A stretch of DNA of 64,000 bases from Eremophila alpestris peregrina (lineage: Eukaryota; Chordata; Aves; Passeriformes; Alaudidae): assembly GCA_009792885.1 (NCBI GenBank), contig WMCF01000068.1:145551-209550 (forward strand), read 5' to 3'. Shown in pieces: positions 10,331-22,689 of this stretch (position 1 is the first letter of the stretch; every line of letters begins with the position of its first letter). The notes under the pieces are model-generated. The model was not told the origin of the DNA, made no database searches, and saw only the letters and a list, made by a program, of their open reading frames with translations. The position numbers and the translations under genes were made by a program.

Positions 10331-13300
10331 TTATCCATTTATAGACTGAGAAGAAATGGATTGAAAAATACTTCTGTAAAGTAAAATTGAAAAGTACTTG
10401 TTTCAAACTTTTGAAAGAAGCAAAGCAAAATTATATACTTCTATTTTTCTATAGCTCACTAAGTTCTGCTTTAAAAAAAAAAGTAAAAGCAAAGTCAGTT
10501 ATCTTTATCTTAGCAACATTTCACTTCCATTGGTGTGTTCTCTTTTCCTCAATTATTTCCTTTCTTTGATATCTCCATCAGTTTCCTGAAGAAGGAGAAC
10601 ACAAATCTCTGAACAACTGCAACTTTACCAACATGACAGCAAAAAACCCTGAAAGATTTTTATTTTTACTTTTGTTTTTTTACTACCTCCTCACCAACAT
10701 TCTCCAGAGCTCAGATTGCTTTGTTGTCCTTTCTCAGGTGGAATAAATATAATAATCCACAACTTGTGCCACTGATAAACGTAGAGACAATGATAATGAA
10801 ATAGAACCCTTAGTGGAATTATGTGAACTGATTTTTTTTCCCCAAAAAAGCTTTTCCCTTCTAAAACTGAGCTCAAATGTTACTCTTTGAATCAAACCTA
10901 GCACAGATTTAAGCTGGACCATCACAGAGCATCACTATAAACACACAGCCATGAAGAGCAAATAAAGCCAAAATGCTGCAACATTTGTGATGAACTGAAA
11001 GAAATCACCAAATTAACAAAACAAGTTTTAAAGGAAGGACACTATAAAGTTAATTCCCAAATCTTCCAGGCCAAATGAAGGCTAATTAAGCAAGGTTTAG
11101 CAGTGACACAAATGAGGCACTCACACATTCTCCTCCCTTTAGATAAATCAGCGTGCAATTAGTGCAAGAGCAGCAGAGTGGGAAATGAAGAGGAAACCCC
11201 CCTGAGTTACAGGCCCCAGCCTGTTCCCTGCATCCCTGGGATTATCTGGAGTGCAGACCTCTGCCAGAAATCAGGATGAAATTTTAATGCAGTGCAATTT
11301 CCTCGTTTTCAAGAAGGAACTTGTGAGAGCAGAGCAACAGCCCAGCCCCACTGCAGCCTCCTCTTGTGCAGCCTCTGACTCCTGACAGTGGAAAGGAAAT
11401 CCACTGTCAGTCACTGCTCAAATGAGATGCAAAGATAACAAGAGCTCACTATTTTATAGCAAAACTCTAAATATAAAACACATATTTTTGAAGAGCATGA
11501 AGCATAAAATAGGTATTTTACAGCAATACTGTAAAATGAAGTACTGAACACTGTAACCATCTCACCTGTGCTTCAGCTAAACTGAGCTGTTATACTGGGA
11601 AATGAAGTGTTTTCAAATGGAAATTAATTAAATTAATTTGACATAAACCTGTTTCAAGTATTTTTATATTTTATTAGGTTATGACACTTTGCTTGAGTGC
11701 ACATCCTCTAACACACAACCACAAACAGTGGGAGTTTTATTCCCCAAGATGAACAATATTGATCCTGGGAAATGTGTCAGGTTTCTCTGAGCTCCTGCCT
11801 GACAAAATCCTACAAGGGGAAAGAGAACAACAACCTGAGCTGTAAAATGCCATTTTGTTATTTTGGGGTGCAGGAGAAATGTATTTCAATGAAATGCTCC
11901 CCTTATCCAGGAAGAATTCTGAAATACTTCCTGCTCTTCCTTTTGAGCAGCACACCTTCTGCTCCAGATCATTTAGCAAAAGCTCATCTCTGGATGCAAA
12001 CCTCATTGCAGAGGTTTTAATTTCTGGCTTGGGATGAACCCACAATCACTGCTGTTGTTGTTGAGTCACCACCTGCCACTGAACTACAGCCCAGGAATCT
12101 TCTATAACTTCCCCTTAATTTATTCTTTGGGTTTCTCACCCTTGTTTAGGATGGTATTACCAGAAAGTGATGCAGATGTTGCAGGGAGAGGCAGGAGCAG
12201 CTATGAACTGACTTAGACAATTCTCTGCAAGGCTTGGATTCCCAAGACACAATTGCAAGCAACCACAGAAAAACCCTGAGAGTTCTTTTGGCTGGAGAAT
12301 AATTAAGTGGCTAATTTACACAGGTCATGATTCAGCCAAGCATTTAACTTTGAGTGTGTATTGAAATCAACTGCAAGTGGTTTTTAGCACAGATGTTGAA
12401 TTAAGCAGTGTTTCAGAATTTTGTGAGATCAGTGTCTGTTGTGTGACATAGATGGCTGCTGGACTGCAAGTCTGTTTTGCCTCAGGTAGGTTTGGGGCTG
12501 GGATTTAAATTAGATTTGAATAAACTGCACCAATGCTAAGCTGAAGTATCCTAGAGCTCACATACATAGAACATTTTCTATTAAATATGGTTATAGGAAC
12601 TGAAAAACAAGAAAAAATATAAAAAATTAATAAGCAGTAAAAGAATAAAATAACAAAAAGGAGAAAAATTCAAAATAGACCTAAAATTAAACATCAACTT
12701 CAGTGATTTTCCAAGCACCTCCACTCTCTGGTGAGGGCAAGTCTCCAATCTCAGGAGCAAGTATGTTTGCAAAGGCCTGGAATTCCTTGAATTCTGGCAA
12801 CTGAAGTTCAGAGGTGATCTCTTCAGTCAAACAGAAGACTCTCTTGTGCTTTTCCATCTTGGAAGGCACCTTGCACCTCTATAAGTCATTAAGAATTTTG
12901 GTGATGGATTCTGGCTTTCTTTAGTGGGTGGAGTCGCCTCTTTTCCTCCCCTCAGAAGGAAAGAGGGAAGGAAAAGAGGGAAGGGCATGCTGCAGTAAGA
13001 AAATGATGGCAGCATTTACAAGCTCCTCCAGACTCCCTGGGCTCAGGGCACTTCCCCAATAACCCACAGGGCTTTTCCTGATGAACACCAGACTCCTCAC
13101 AGTGATCCTCACACACAGGCTCCCAAACTGCTCAGGGAGCAGCATCTGACACGCTTTTGGGAAATGAATTGGGGTCTTGTGTCCCACAGGCACAATGTTG
13201 GGATGTGCTGAAAGGGACACAGGGCCCTGTGTCTGCCAGGTCACTCAGAGTCACAGCTTCCACTGGAAAACTCTCAGGTGTGGAAAAATGATTCAGAAAG

Positions 13301-14014
13301 CACAGATCTGCAACAACAGGAGGGAGGCAGAGGAGAACCACATGCATTATTTAATCCTCAGCAGTCCCAATCCCCTTGAGCTGCTCTGGCATCTCAGCCT
13401 GTGAGCTGGGCTAATTGCTCCCTCGCAGTGATTTTGGGGCTGCCTTTCCCAGGGTGCTCTCAGTGTGATGTGTCTCAGGCCTATCTGCAGCCACACACTG
13501 GGAGCTCATCAAGCTGGGATCATTAAAGATGGATTTTAAACCTGCCCCAGAGCTCTGAAGTACAACCACCTCTTTTTTCTTTCCCTGCTTCCCTGGCTCT
13601 CCTTTTTTTTTTCTGTGAATGGGCACAGGGATATCACATGATAACATGGGAACGCTCCCCTCCCTCCTCTCTGCTGAGAGTGTTTTAATTAACATTTCTA
13701 TTACACACGCTCATTACCACATTCCTGGCCTCGGCTTTAAACTGGTCATTCTTGTTACGAGCCCTCCAGGACACGGTGGTAAAACTTTACACATCTTATA
13801 TGGCAGCAATTATTAATCACAGGTACAGCTCAGTGAGGGAACTGCAGCCACTGCTACCAGCCTCAGCATCAGGTTTAAACAGAAACAAATGACAAACTCC
13901 ACAAAAAACAAACACCAGCAGTGGTGGGACCTGGGTAGGGCGACACTCTCTTGACCCCATGAGTTTTATAGGACCCTTTTGGGGGGCTTTATCACGACTG
14001 CAGCCATCCCACAA
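10331..14014. other. Unique noncoding DNA
   Basis: No gene is supported. The stretch is AT-rich (for example 12590-12680, largely A and T) with ordinary chance frames up to about 107 codons. Paired G/A-rich and C/T-rich runs occur around 12930-12990. Nothing resembling a splice-bounded coding exon stood out. Confidence 0.5.
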
Positions 14015-14086
14015 TATACCCCTTAAAATACCACCAAATACCCCTTAAAAATACCCCTTAAAAAGGGGGAAATACCCCTTAAAAAA
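14015..14086. repeat. Short minisatellite of ATACCCCTTAAAA units
   Basis: The 13-base motif ATACCCCTTAAAA occurs four times, at about 14016, 14038, 14051 and 14072. Copies two and three are directly adjacent. The other spacers are 8-9 bases, and one contains AAAGGGGG, which can pair with the CCCCTT of the motif. Confidence 0.8.
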
Positions 14087-15447
14087 GCACGAAGCAGGTC
14101 AGAAAATATTTCTTGGCAGAGGTGGAGGTGGGCAGCAGGATTTCCCTGTAGAGCCTACAAGGTTAACACCCCTGAGATGGAGTTGGGACTGTCAGAAGAA
14201 GAGCTGAACTTGGGTAAATCTATGCAGTGGGATGCTTTTGGCCAAAAAGACAAGCAGCCTCTAGAAGGAGGGATTATATCTCCCAGCTGGATTGGGCTGT
14301 CCTGCCCATCTCCTGCACCAACCTGGTACAGCCAGAAAAGCAATCAGGCTAAAAAAAATATCTTTGTTGGGTGTTACTGGGCAGCTTTCAGCTGGATCCA
14401 TTCCCCCTCCAGATCTCCTGTGAGGGTGGAAGAAAAGCCTTTTCTGTACCTGTACTAGTCCAAAGGGACTGCAGGAACTTATCACTGGCCTAACTACAGG
14501 CTGGTGGTGTTTCAGTATTTTTTTCTGATAGCACTTCACCCTTTTTGTGTTTGCCTGGGCTTAGGTGCTGATTAATAGTCTTCAAAGAATGTGGAACAAC
14601 TGAAATAGGAAACTGAAAGGGAGGCTTTATATGCAGGCTTAGCCTAGTGGGAATAAGATCTTCCTTAGATCCCTCTAATTGCTTTAATAATTAAGAAACA
14701 ATTTTGCTAAGCTGCATTTTACTCGATTTTAATAAAATCAATCATGTAGAGCCAGGGATTTAAGCAGCACTTCAAGTGCTCACAGAGAAAAACACATCCC
14801 TCTTAATGTGTGCCTTCAGGAGGAATTATTAAACGTGTGTGAATATCTAAACTGAATTTTAAAAGGCTGCTCTGTGTTCATGAATTCCTTCAGTGCTGGC
14901 AAAACAAATGGCAGTGGTCAAGAGGTGCCCTGACCATGCTGGTTTAGGGACTTTTGGGTCTGATGCAGGAAAACCATGAACTTCACTTTAAATAGCTAAA
15001 TAATCCCATTCAACTCAAACATTTGACCTAAAATCATGTTCTCAAACAATTTTATTCTGAGGGCCTCCACTTTCCATTGTTTATGTAAGCCAATGAACTT
15101 TCACTCCAAGTTAAAATTAGCCAGATTTTCACATTTGAGACAATATGAACGGGAGGAGGCCTGGGAGCTTTGTATCTCAGAGCTGGCATTGGAGAAATAA
15201 GGTTTGAAAAGCACCCCTGTGTATCTCAAAAGGGAAAAAAAACTCTGGGCTCAGCCAGGCTGCCATGAAAACCCAGGGTGGCTCCACAGAAAACAGCAAC
15301 ACTCACTTGATCCCACTGAATTTTCAATGCTTTGGGTTATTTCTTTACATTTCCTTGTCTCCACACGTTCCCAGTGACATCCACCAGTGCACTCCAGCCC
15401 TGGCTGTGTTGGTTAGGAAGCCTTCATGGAAAATGAGGAGTTTGCCT
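14087..15447. other. Unique noncoding DNA
   Basis: No gene is seen. Open frames are under 95 codons and lack domains. The segment ends where the likely progenitor of the 16-17 kb satellite begins. Confidence 0.5.
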
Positions 15448-15605
15448 GGTGAAAATAAGCAAAAAAGCACCTACTCATGCCTAAATAAAATGTCATTTAT
15501 TTAGTAAGTCTGAAGAAGAAAAGTGTCCATCCCAAAATACAGAGCAACAATTAAGGAAGTAAAGAATATATATATATATATATGAAAAGCATGGGGTTGA
15601 GTTTT
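15448..15605 (+). repeat. Probable progenitor copy of the local satellite unit
   Basis: This stretch matches the second half of the satellite unit found at 16.35-17.2 kb. It shares the segment from AAAAAGCACCTACTCATG through the GAATATAT dinucleotide tract (15566-15582) to GGGGTTGAG at 15593. It lacks the repeated CCTCTGCCCT part and stands alone, about 740 bases before the array. The simplest reading is that the array grew from a duplication that included this sequence. Confidence 0.8.
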
Positions 15606-16310
15606 TATTTTCTTCAAACTTTCATACTTAAAAAGCATTAAATATTTCTTAAAGAACTGTTCAAAGAGTTTCCTCTTCAACCTACTTTTGCAAACACATC
15701 CTTTTAGCTGTGTAATAGCTCCAGCAAAAAACTCACTCTCTGTGTCCATTTATCCACCTGCCACAGGTAAAGCAACAGTAAAAGGGGTTTTTTGGAAATT
15801 AAAAAGAAACCAAGAAGTGCTGCCACAAACAGCACTGGGAATAAAAACTACATTTTTCACCAAGATAAGACTGTGAAGTTGGTGTTTATGTTGTAACCAG
15901 CTGCTGGGGGGTTAAACACCAACCTGACAATGCAGAATTTCTGTACCTTTAGGCGGAAAAAGCCCCACAAAGTTGTCAGAGCAGTGCCAAAATCGCGACT
16001 AGCTGTGCTGGAGCAGTCCCTGCAGCTCTGGGCAGCCTGTGCAGGGTCTCCCCGTGGCCATGCCGTTTGTCACTAGATGTCACTGTGCACACGAGCGTGT
16101 GCCTGGCACGGTCACACAGCCCTCCCGAGCACTCGCATCCACCCCAGTTCTCATCCTGGAGCGCTAAGACATTTATCCTCTTCCACAGCGAGTGTTTCCA
16201 TAGTTCATTTGAGGGATAATTCCTTTGGTTCTCCCCTTTTGAGTGTGAAAACCCCTCGAGTGTGACTCTCTGGTGTGTCCCAGGCTGGAGCAGGCAGAGG
16301 AGCTGAATAA
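15606..16310. other. Unique noncoding DNA between progenitor and array
   Basis: There is no recognisable gene. CpG content rises modestly around 15990-16130. The segment ends at a single undetermined base (16311) just before a long AT-dinucleotide run. Confidence 0.5.
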
Positions 16311-16311
16311 N

Positions 16312-16349
<38 letters not shown>

Positions 16350-17102
16350 GGTTGAGGAGGTTGCTCAAACCCCTCTGCCCTCAAAGCTGGAACTAACCCT
16401 GGAGAGAAAGAGGAGGTCCCACATCAGCCTCACCTCGCTCACGATGAGCCCATCCCTTTCAGTGATCACCCTGCTAAAACACCTCTGCCCTAAAGGCTGG
16501 AACTAACCCTGGAGAGAAAGAGGAGATCCCACATCAGCCTCACCTGGCTCAGGTTGAGCCCATCCCTTGCAGTGATCAGGTGAAAAAAAGCAAAAAGCAC
16601 CTACTCATGCCTAAATAAAATGTCAGTTATTTAACAAGTCTGAAGCAGAAAGGTGTCCATCCCAAAATACAGTTATCCCAGCCACGATTAAGGAAGTAAA
16701 GAATATATATATATATATATGGAAAGCCTCTAAAGAATATATATATATATGGGGTTGAGGAGGTTGCTCAAACCCCTCTGCCCTCAAAACTGGAATTCAC
16801 CCTGGAGAGAAAGAGGAGGTTCCACATCAGCCTCACCTTGCTCACGATGAGGACATCCCTTTAAGTGATCACCCTGCTAAAACATCTCTGCCCTAAAGGC
16901 TGGAACTCACCCTGGAGAGAAAGAGGAGATCCCACATCAGCCTCACCTGGCTCAGGTTGAGCCCATCCCTTGCAGTGATCAGGTGAAAAAGGCAAAAAGC
17001 ACCTACTCATGTCTAAATAGAATGTCATTTATTTAACAAGTCTGAAGCAGAAAGGTGTCCATCTCAAAATACAGTTATCCCAGCCACGATTAAGGAAGAA
17101 AA

Positions 17103-17146
<44 letters not shown>

Positions 17147-17238
17147 AAAGCCTCTAAAGAATATATATATATATATATGGGGTTGAGGAGGTTGCTCAAA
17201 CCCCTCTGCCCTCAAAACTGGAACTAACCCTGAAGAGA
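16312..17238 (+). repeat. Tandem satellite, ~403-428 bp units with AT tracts
   Basis: Unit 1 spans 16348-16750, unit 2 spans 16751-17178, and a third copy starts at 17179 and breaks off near 17238. Each begins with GGGGTTGAGGAGG. The length difference is mainly due to AT-dinucleotide tracts (16703-16720, 16737-16750, 17105-17144, 17161-17178; 16312-16347 precedes unit 1). Within each unit the CCTCTGCCCT...GTGATCA segment is itself duplicated with a 110-base period (for example 16372-16481 and 16482 onward). Open frames through it are by-products of repetition. Confidence 0.95.
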
Positions 17239-20200
17239 AACCCAGCCTGGGACCTGCCTATCCCATCATCAAAGTCCTGTACCCTTATACTGCTATCCAT
17301 CCATAAATTATGCCCATGTCCTTCTGGATTATCCAGCAATAGCAACTTTTACACCTACTATCCATCCAGCCATAGGAAAGCAACGTTCTGGCCATAATTC
17401 TTTTTCAAATGTGACTTTTCTGTGAGTATTCTTCAGTAAGTCATATAATCTGTGCACCCTCTGATTGGAGACTGAAGAAATAAGAAAAAAACTAAAAATC
17501 GAAATGATTTCAAGACAACTGCACCGATTTCTCATTAAAAGACACTTGAAAATAGCTGTGAGATTTTAACTTTTTGGCAAAGTTCCTTTTGGACAAAATT
17601 CATTTGCTTAAACATTCACAGCTATTGAATTACACGAGTCACAGAAGGAATTGAAGTGAATGCACAGGGATAGATATTAGCTGGTGTAAAGCAACACTCC
17701 TCCAGAGACTTCTGATTTGCATCAGTCAGGAATTTGGCGAGCAGGTTTTATTTGGTTCAATGTTCATAGAAGATTTCCCATTCAACCAGATTTACTAGAG
17801 CTTGTTAAAATTCTCTTTAGCAATTTTAGATAGGAAGCTCCATAAACCACTAACTTTTTTTTTTCCTTCCTTTTTTTTTTTNCCTTTTTTTTTTTTCCTT
17901 TTTTTTGGTATAAGAGATGATCCATTTGCAAGGAGATTTTTTTTTTATGATTTTAAGATAGGCTCAAGTGTGAGAAAGGCACTGAATGGCAAAGGCAGAT
18001 TAAAGTATCTTGATCATCAGCATCCACTCAGTGTAAGAAGAATAAAAGAACCATTTTGTGGATCCCCATCCCTTTGCTCTAAGAGCTACTCACAGCATAA
18101 TAATGGATTTGAGAAATAACCAGAATCAAGGCACAGGAGGGGTGGAAAGACTGCAGCAAAAACAGCACAGAAAATTGCCAGTGATGAAATGTGAATTTGC
18201 ATTTTGCTTTCACTTAGAAAAAAAAATCAACCCCTGTGCTGTGACTGGAGGAATGTCTGAGTATTCCCAGCTTCCTGCAAATGTATGTAAATTTACAGTG
18301 TTGTCCACAAAAACCACTGCTGCATGTGAGTTTTGACATTTGCTTTCAAGAAATATTTATAGACAGATGATTTGAAATATTGGCTACTGAGAACAGGGGC
18401 AAGAAGCAGCCATTGCAAAAGGCAGTGATGCAGAAATTCCAACATAATATTGATATTTAAACAGTATTTGCCTGGGTAGGGAGTACCAGATTGCTGGGTA
18501 GGATGAACCAATCATCCTGTTATTTATGTCAAAAGTCTTAGTGCTCATCTCTTTTTTCTCTCTAGCTCTAAATATTTCATAATTCCTCGTTTTTAAAAGA
18601 AAAATTAATCTCCATAAACTTTTGCTGGAGAGAGAGGAGTCCACAGTGCCCATCAAAGCTGACCCAGACCCCACCCAAAAAACCACTTCACACGCCTTGC
18701 AGGTGACTTTTTGCAATGCTCATCCTGTTTTACATCTCAAAATTAAATAACCTTTGTTCTCCTTAGCAGCCATTTGAATAATCCATTTTATTCTGTGGCA
18801 GACAAAATCAACATCTGACATATCCTGCTCTCTTCCTTCCACACCAGTCTCACCCTGCTGTGACTTAGCTCAGAAAGCAATTCAGTTTTCTCTGCCAGAC
18901 CAGCACCTCAGCTCAGCAATAAATTAACTTAATTTTCAGCAGGATGTAAAATTGAATGAGGAGAGTGGAGCAGAATAAATTCTTGAGTAAATTAAATGCT
19001 GCCTGAGTGTTACTAAAAATGTTTCAGAGGCTTTATCTAATATCCAATGCCATCAGTTCAGTTTAGCCCCAAAACAATATGGGCAAATCTGTCATGTTCA
19101 TTTTCTAGCTACAGATAACCAACAGAATTATCAGCACTGGGAAGAAATAAACCTAACAAGCCATTTAAAAAACATCATCATTGTTTATCCCATCAAATTT
19201 ATGGGAAGATTCCTCAGCTGGGTTGGGATGAGCCTCCATCAGACCCAAGGGCAGCTCTTTCAAGTCAGAATTTGGTTTGCTGGGACATCTTTGGATTTAG
19301 TCACTGATGCTGCTGGGATCTTGCTGGAGCATTTGCCATCTTCCACTGACTAATACTCTTACAGCTGCTTTTAAAAAAAGTCCTTTAAAGCAGGTGCCAG
19401 TACAGCCCATTTTTGAGGACTTTTTTGAGGAGAGGGTTCACCTGCCACCAGCACATCAGGAACTCATTCAGCTGCCACACCACTTCCTTTTATTTTTCTG
19501 TGGCACATAAAAACCTTCTGGAGCACTTGGCCCTGAGGCAATTAGTGCAATCCCTGCCCCTCAGGTAGGGGATAAATAAAAGGCTCTGTCACCACCAAAA
19601 TAAGCTGTGAAACAAAAAGCTCCGAGGACATTTGCCAGAGCAGGTGACCAAGAAGGCAAAGTTGCTGAGCCATTAATGTACTGTGATGGAAATAAATGCA
19701 TGATACAACTTGGCTGCCAGCATCCTTAATTACAGGACATGGCATCATTTGATTCACAATGGAATAAATGGGGGATATTTCTAAATTTGGAGGGCTGAAT
19801 GAGGATTTCCTGATTTCCTGATGAAGTCATTCCTTTATTACAGCAGCACCTTTCGTGGCTCTCTGCAGCAGCTAAGGTCAAGTCAGCATTTCCATTAAAA
19901 ATACTTATTTTCAGGGCTTTATTATTACCCATTTATAGAAAAGCTCTGTGCTGGATGAGATTTGGCACACAGGGTAGAGAAAGGGAGAGGTGGGGATTTT
20001 TCTCCTTTCTTTGCTCTAAGTAGGCAAATAAACACAAAAACACTAAATAGCAGCAAGTGATGTCTTTTGAAGGCTAATAAATCCTGCAAAAGCTTTTTTG
20101 CTGTAAATTGTAAACACAAACTTCTGCTCTGGAGTACGTAGGGGGGAGAATATTTACAACTATTAAGCACTTTTGTCTGGAAAAGCAACTGCTTCCCATG

Positions 20201-22380
20201 TGCAGCCACTTCTTCTCCAAGAATAATTTTACAACTCATTTTACTGACTGAAGGCTCTGCACAATGAATAGAACTGGCTTCAGACAGGGGCTCAGCACAG
20301 TAAACAAACAGAGAGCTTTATTCCAGTTGCACTGATGGAAGTGCAGAGGGTTCTGCCTGTGCCAGGGAGAGCAGGAGTCAGGCCCTGTGCTCTGCCCAGG
20401 AGCCCTCAGACGGGAGCTTGTAATGACTTCAAAGCAGCTGTTGTGCTCTTTCACGAGAATAATCAATGTACAATGCAACCTTGTTTATCCAAAGGGCTCA
20501 GGTGACACTCCTGATAAAAGGTGCTGGGCAGGAGGGAGGGAAAGGTCCAGGTGGGCGTGACAAGGTCACCCTCCAGAGATCAGGAGTCACTTCTGCCTGC
20601 TGGAAACTGGGAAAATGTGTCCCCCAAACCCCTCTGGCCAGCCCTCTCTCTGCAGCAGACACTTTTTGGAACTCAACCTAGTCCTAAAAAAGCTCCTGCC
20701 CCGGCTCACAGGAGCCATGCATGGCCATGGAGGGGTTTATTCCTGACACAGGGGCAGCACACAGGGAGTGTTTGTCCAGGAGCTCAGCAATGGGACACTG
20801 ATCCTGCCATGCCCAATCATGCCTGATCACACTCACACATTTGGGTTCTTCCATTTGGTGGAAGGAGGCTGCAGAAGGAGCCTGCTCTGCCCCACCCTCA
20901 TCTTTACCCAAAATGTCACATTTGGAGAGTCAGGGTCCTGTGCCTGCAGTGGGCAGGGAGGGAGGAGGAGCTTCAGCTGTCAGGAGGTTTGATGGTTCAC
21001 TATTTAATTTCTTTCTGCTTTGTGCTTTCTTTTATCTGCCCCTCTTGGGAGCAGAGCCCCTGGGTCAGAGTGATTCCAATGGTGCTCTGCAAACATCTTC
21101 CCAAGGGCTTTTTCCCAAAAAGCAGACCACCTGAAAAGAGACCCACTTGGCTAAATTTTCACCCCCACAGACTGGAATTTTAGAGTTCCTAATGATTTGT
21201 CCATTGCCTGATCATCCTGCCCATGCTGCTGGCCCCTTGCTGGGCTGTGCCATTTCCCTTTGGCACATCAGGGTGGCTCTTCTGGTGCTCCCATTGATCC
21301 CAACTGAGTGGGAACCCTGAGCAACATGCTGTTCCTAGAAGATGGCACATGGGATGGAGTTTGGAATGTGGTGTAGCTGTATTAAAGGGGAATGAGGAAG
21401 AGATTTCAAAGTGCTTATTTATGGACAAGCTGAGAGTAAGATTGCCACCTACATTTTACATTTTGGCACTGTTCTGTTCTCATATTTTGCAGAGCCCATG
21501 AAAATAAAAGATCCTGCAGCAACTGGCTCTTCAGTGTTGTGGTAATGTAGAAATAATTGCAATTTTTAGATGTTGTTTGGGTGTTTTGCTTTGTAAAACA
21601 AGAAAAAAGTCCCAAGCAAAACACACACACATAAATACATGCATCCCAGCAAAATATAAGATGTTTCTCATTTCATATTTAGGGATGTGAAGGTGGTAGG
21701 ATGTTGGGACCAAGGAATCAGGTGCAGGAAGGATTGGATGAACTCTGACTCGTGTGCTGTCACTCACAAAGATGAGCTCACAGGCATTTTGCTCACAAAA
21801 GGAGAAGTTTTCTAACGTGAGCCTCCCTTTGGCACCAGGGCTGCATCCACCACTTCTCCTCCCAGGGCGTGATGAGCTCAGACTTACTGAAAACTGGTCT
21901 CATGGAAATGCTGCTTTCAAACCCTGTGCATCAATGGGGACATTTCAGAATGGCTCCAGGACACGCTGTACAGTTGTGCCAGGACAAGCTGCATGATGAT
22001 TAACCTCAAAAACATCTCTAATGCAGGCAGAGGCCTGGGTAATTCCTCTCCTTGAAGCACAGTCAGTGCTGCCTGGATGAGGATGCTGCCTTTCCATCCA
22101 GAGCAGCCCCACAGAGCAAACCCAAACGTAACAGGGGTGGGTAAAACAGCTCTTACACCCACCCAAAAACTTCTCCAGTCCTAAGTATCCCATCTGCTGC
22201 TTGTTCAGAGCCTCATATTCAGCAGGAGAAACCAAACCCAGCAGCTACTGCAAAATGGCCTTGCTTCAGGGTCTCATGAGGGAGGGGGAGTGCAGCCCTG
22301 ACCTGCTCAGGTCTGACACCATGTTCTGTGCTGTCTGAATCACTTCCATGCCAGCATCACACACCAGGGATCACCATCGG
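17239..22380. other. Unique noncoding DNA
   Basis: No gene is supported. A T-rich tract lies at 17850-17910 with one undetermined base at 17882. Frames up to about 110 codons on both strands have no recognisable domain. Nothing else structural was seen before the family B LTR. Confidence 0.5.
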
Positions 22381-22689
22381 TGTCACCCTGAATTTTTAAG
22401 CCTTCTAATAAGTTGTAGTTTGGAGTCAGTTTTTCTATGGTTTTTCATGTAAATAACAGGTGTTATTTTCTAACTAGTTTGGATGTTTACATTCTTCTTA
22501 GTGAGATGGATTTCCTTGACAAGCATGAGTATCAGCCTGTGTGTGTGTAGAAGTGGGGATTTTCTCCACCAATTAGAACCTTTTCCTCCTTTTGTATCAA
22601 AATATCCCTGATTTTGAATAAATTCCTCTTTCTTTTCTTTTCCCTCGTGGTTGCTGTGTCGTGCCGTTCTTTCGTGCAGCAGTGTGACA
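22381..22689 (+). mobile_element. Solo LTR, family B (copy 2)
   Basis: The element starts TGTCACCCTG and ends with AGTGTGACA, giving the same terminal inverted repeat as the copy at 4003-4312. The two are colinear over their whole length when one is reversed, with roughly one difference in ten positions. AATAAA is at 22617-22622, but the TATA region reads GTATCAAAATA, so the promoter core is degraded compared with copy 1. The four bases on either side do not match (TCGG and CATC), so the target duplication is lost or mutated. No internal viral genes are present. Confidence 0.88.

Noticed and set aside
16312..17238. CRISPR-like appearance of regular repeats
   Set aside because: Units are about 400 bp with AT-dinucleotide tracts and no spacer structure in a vertebrate genome; it is a tandem satellite.
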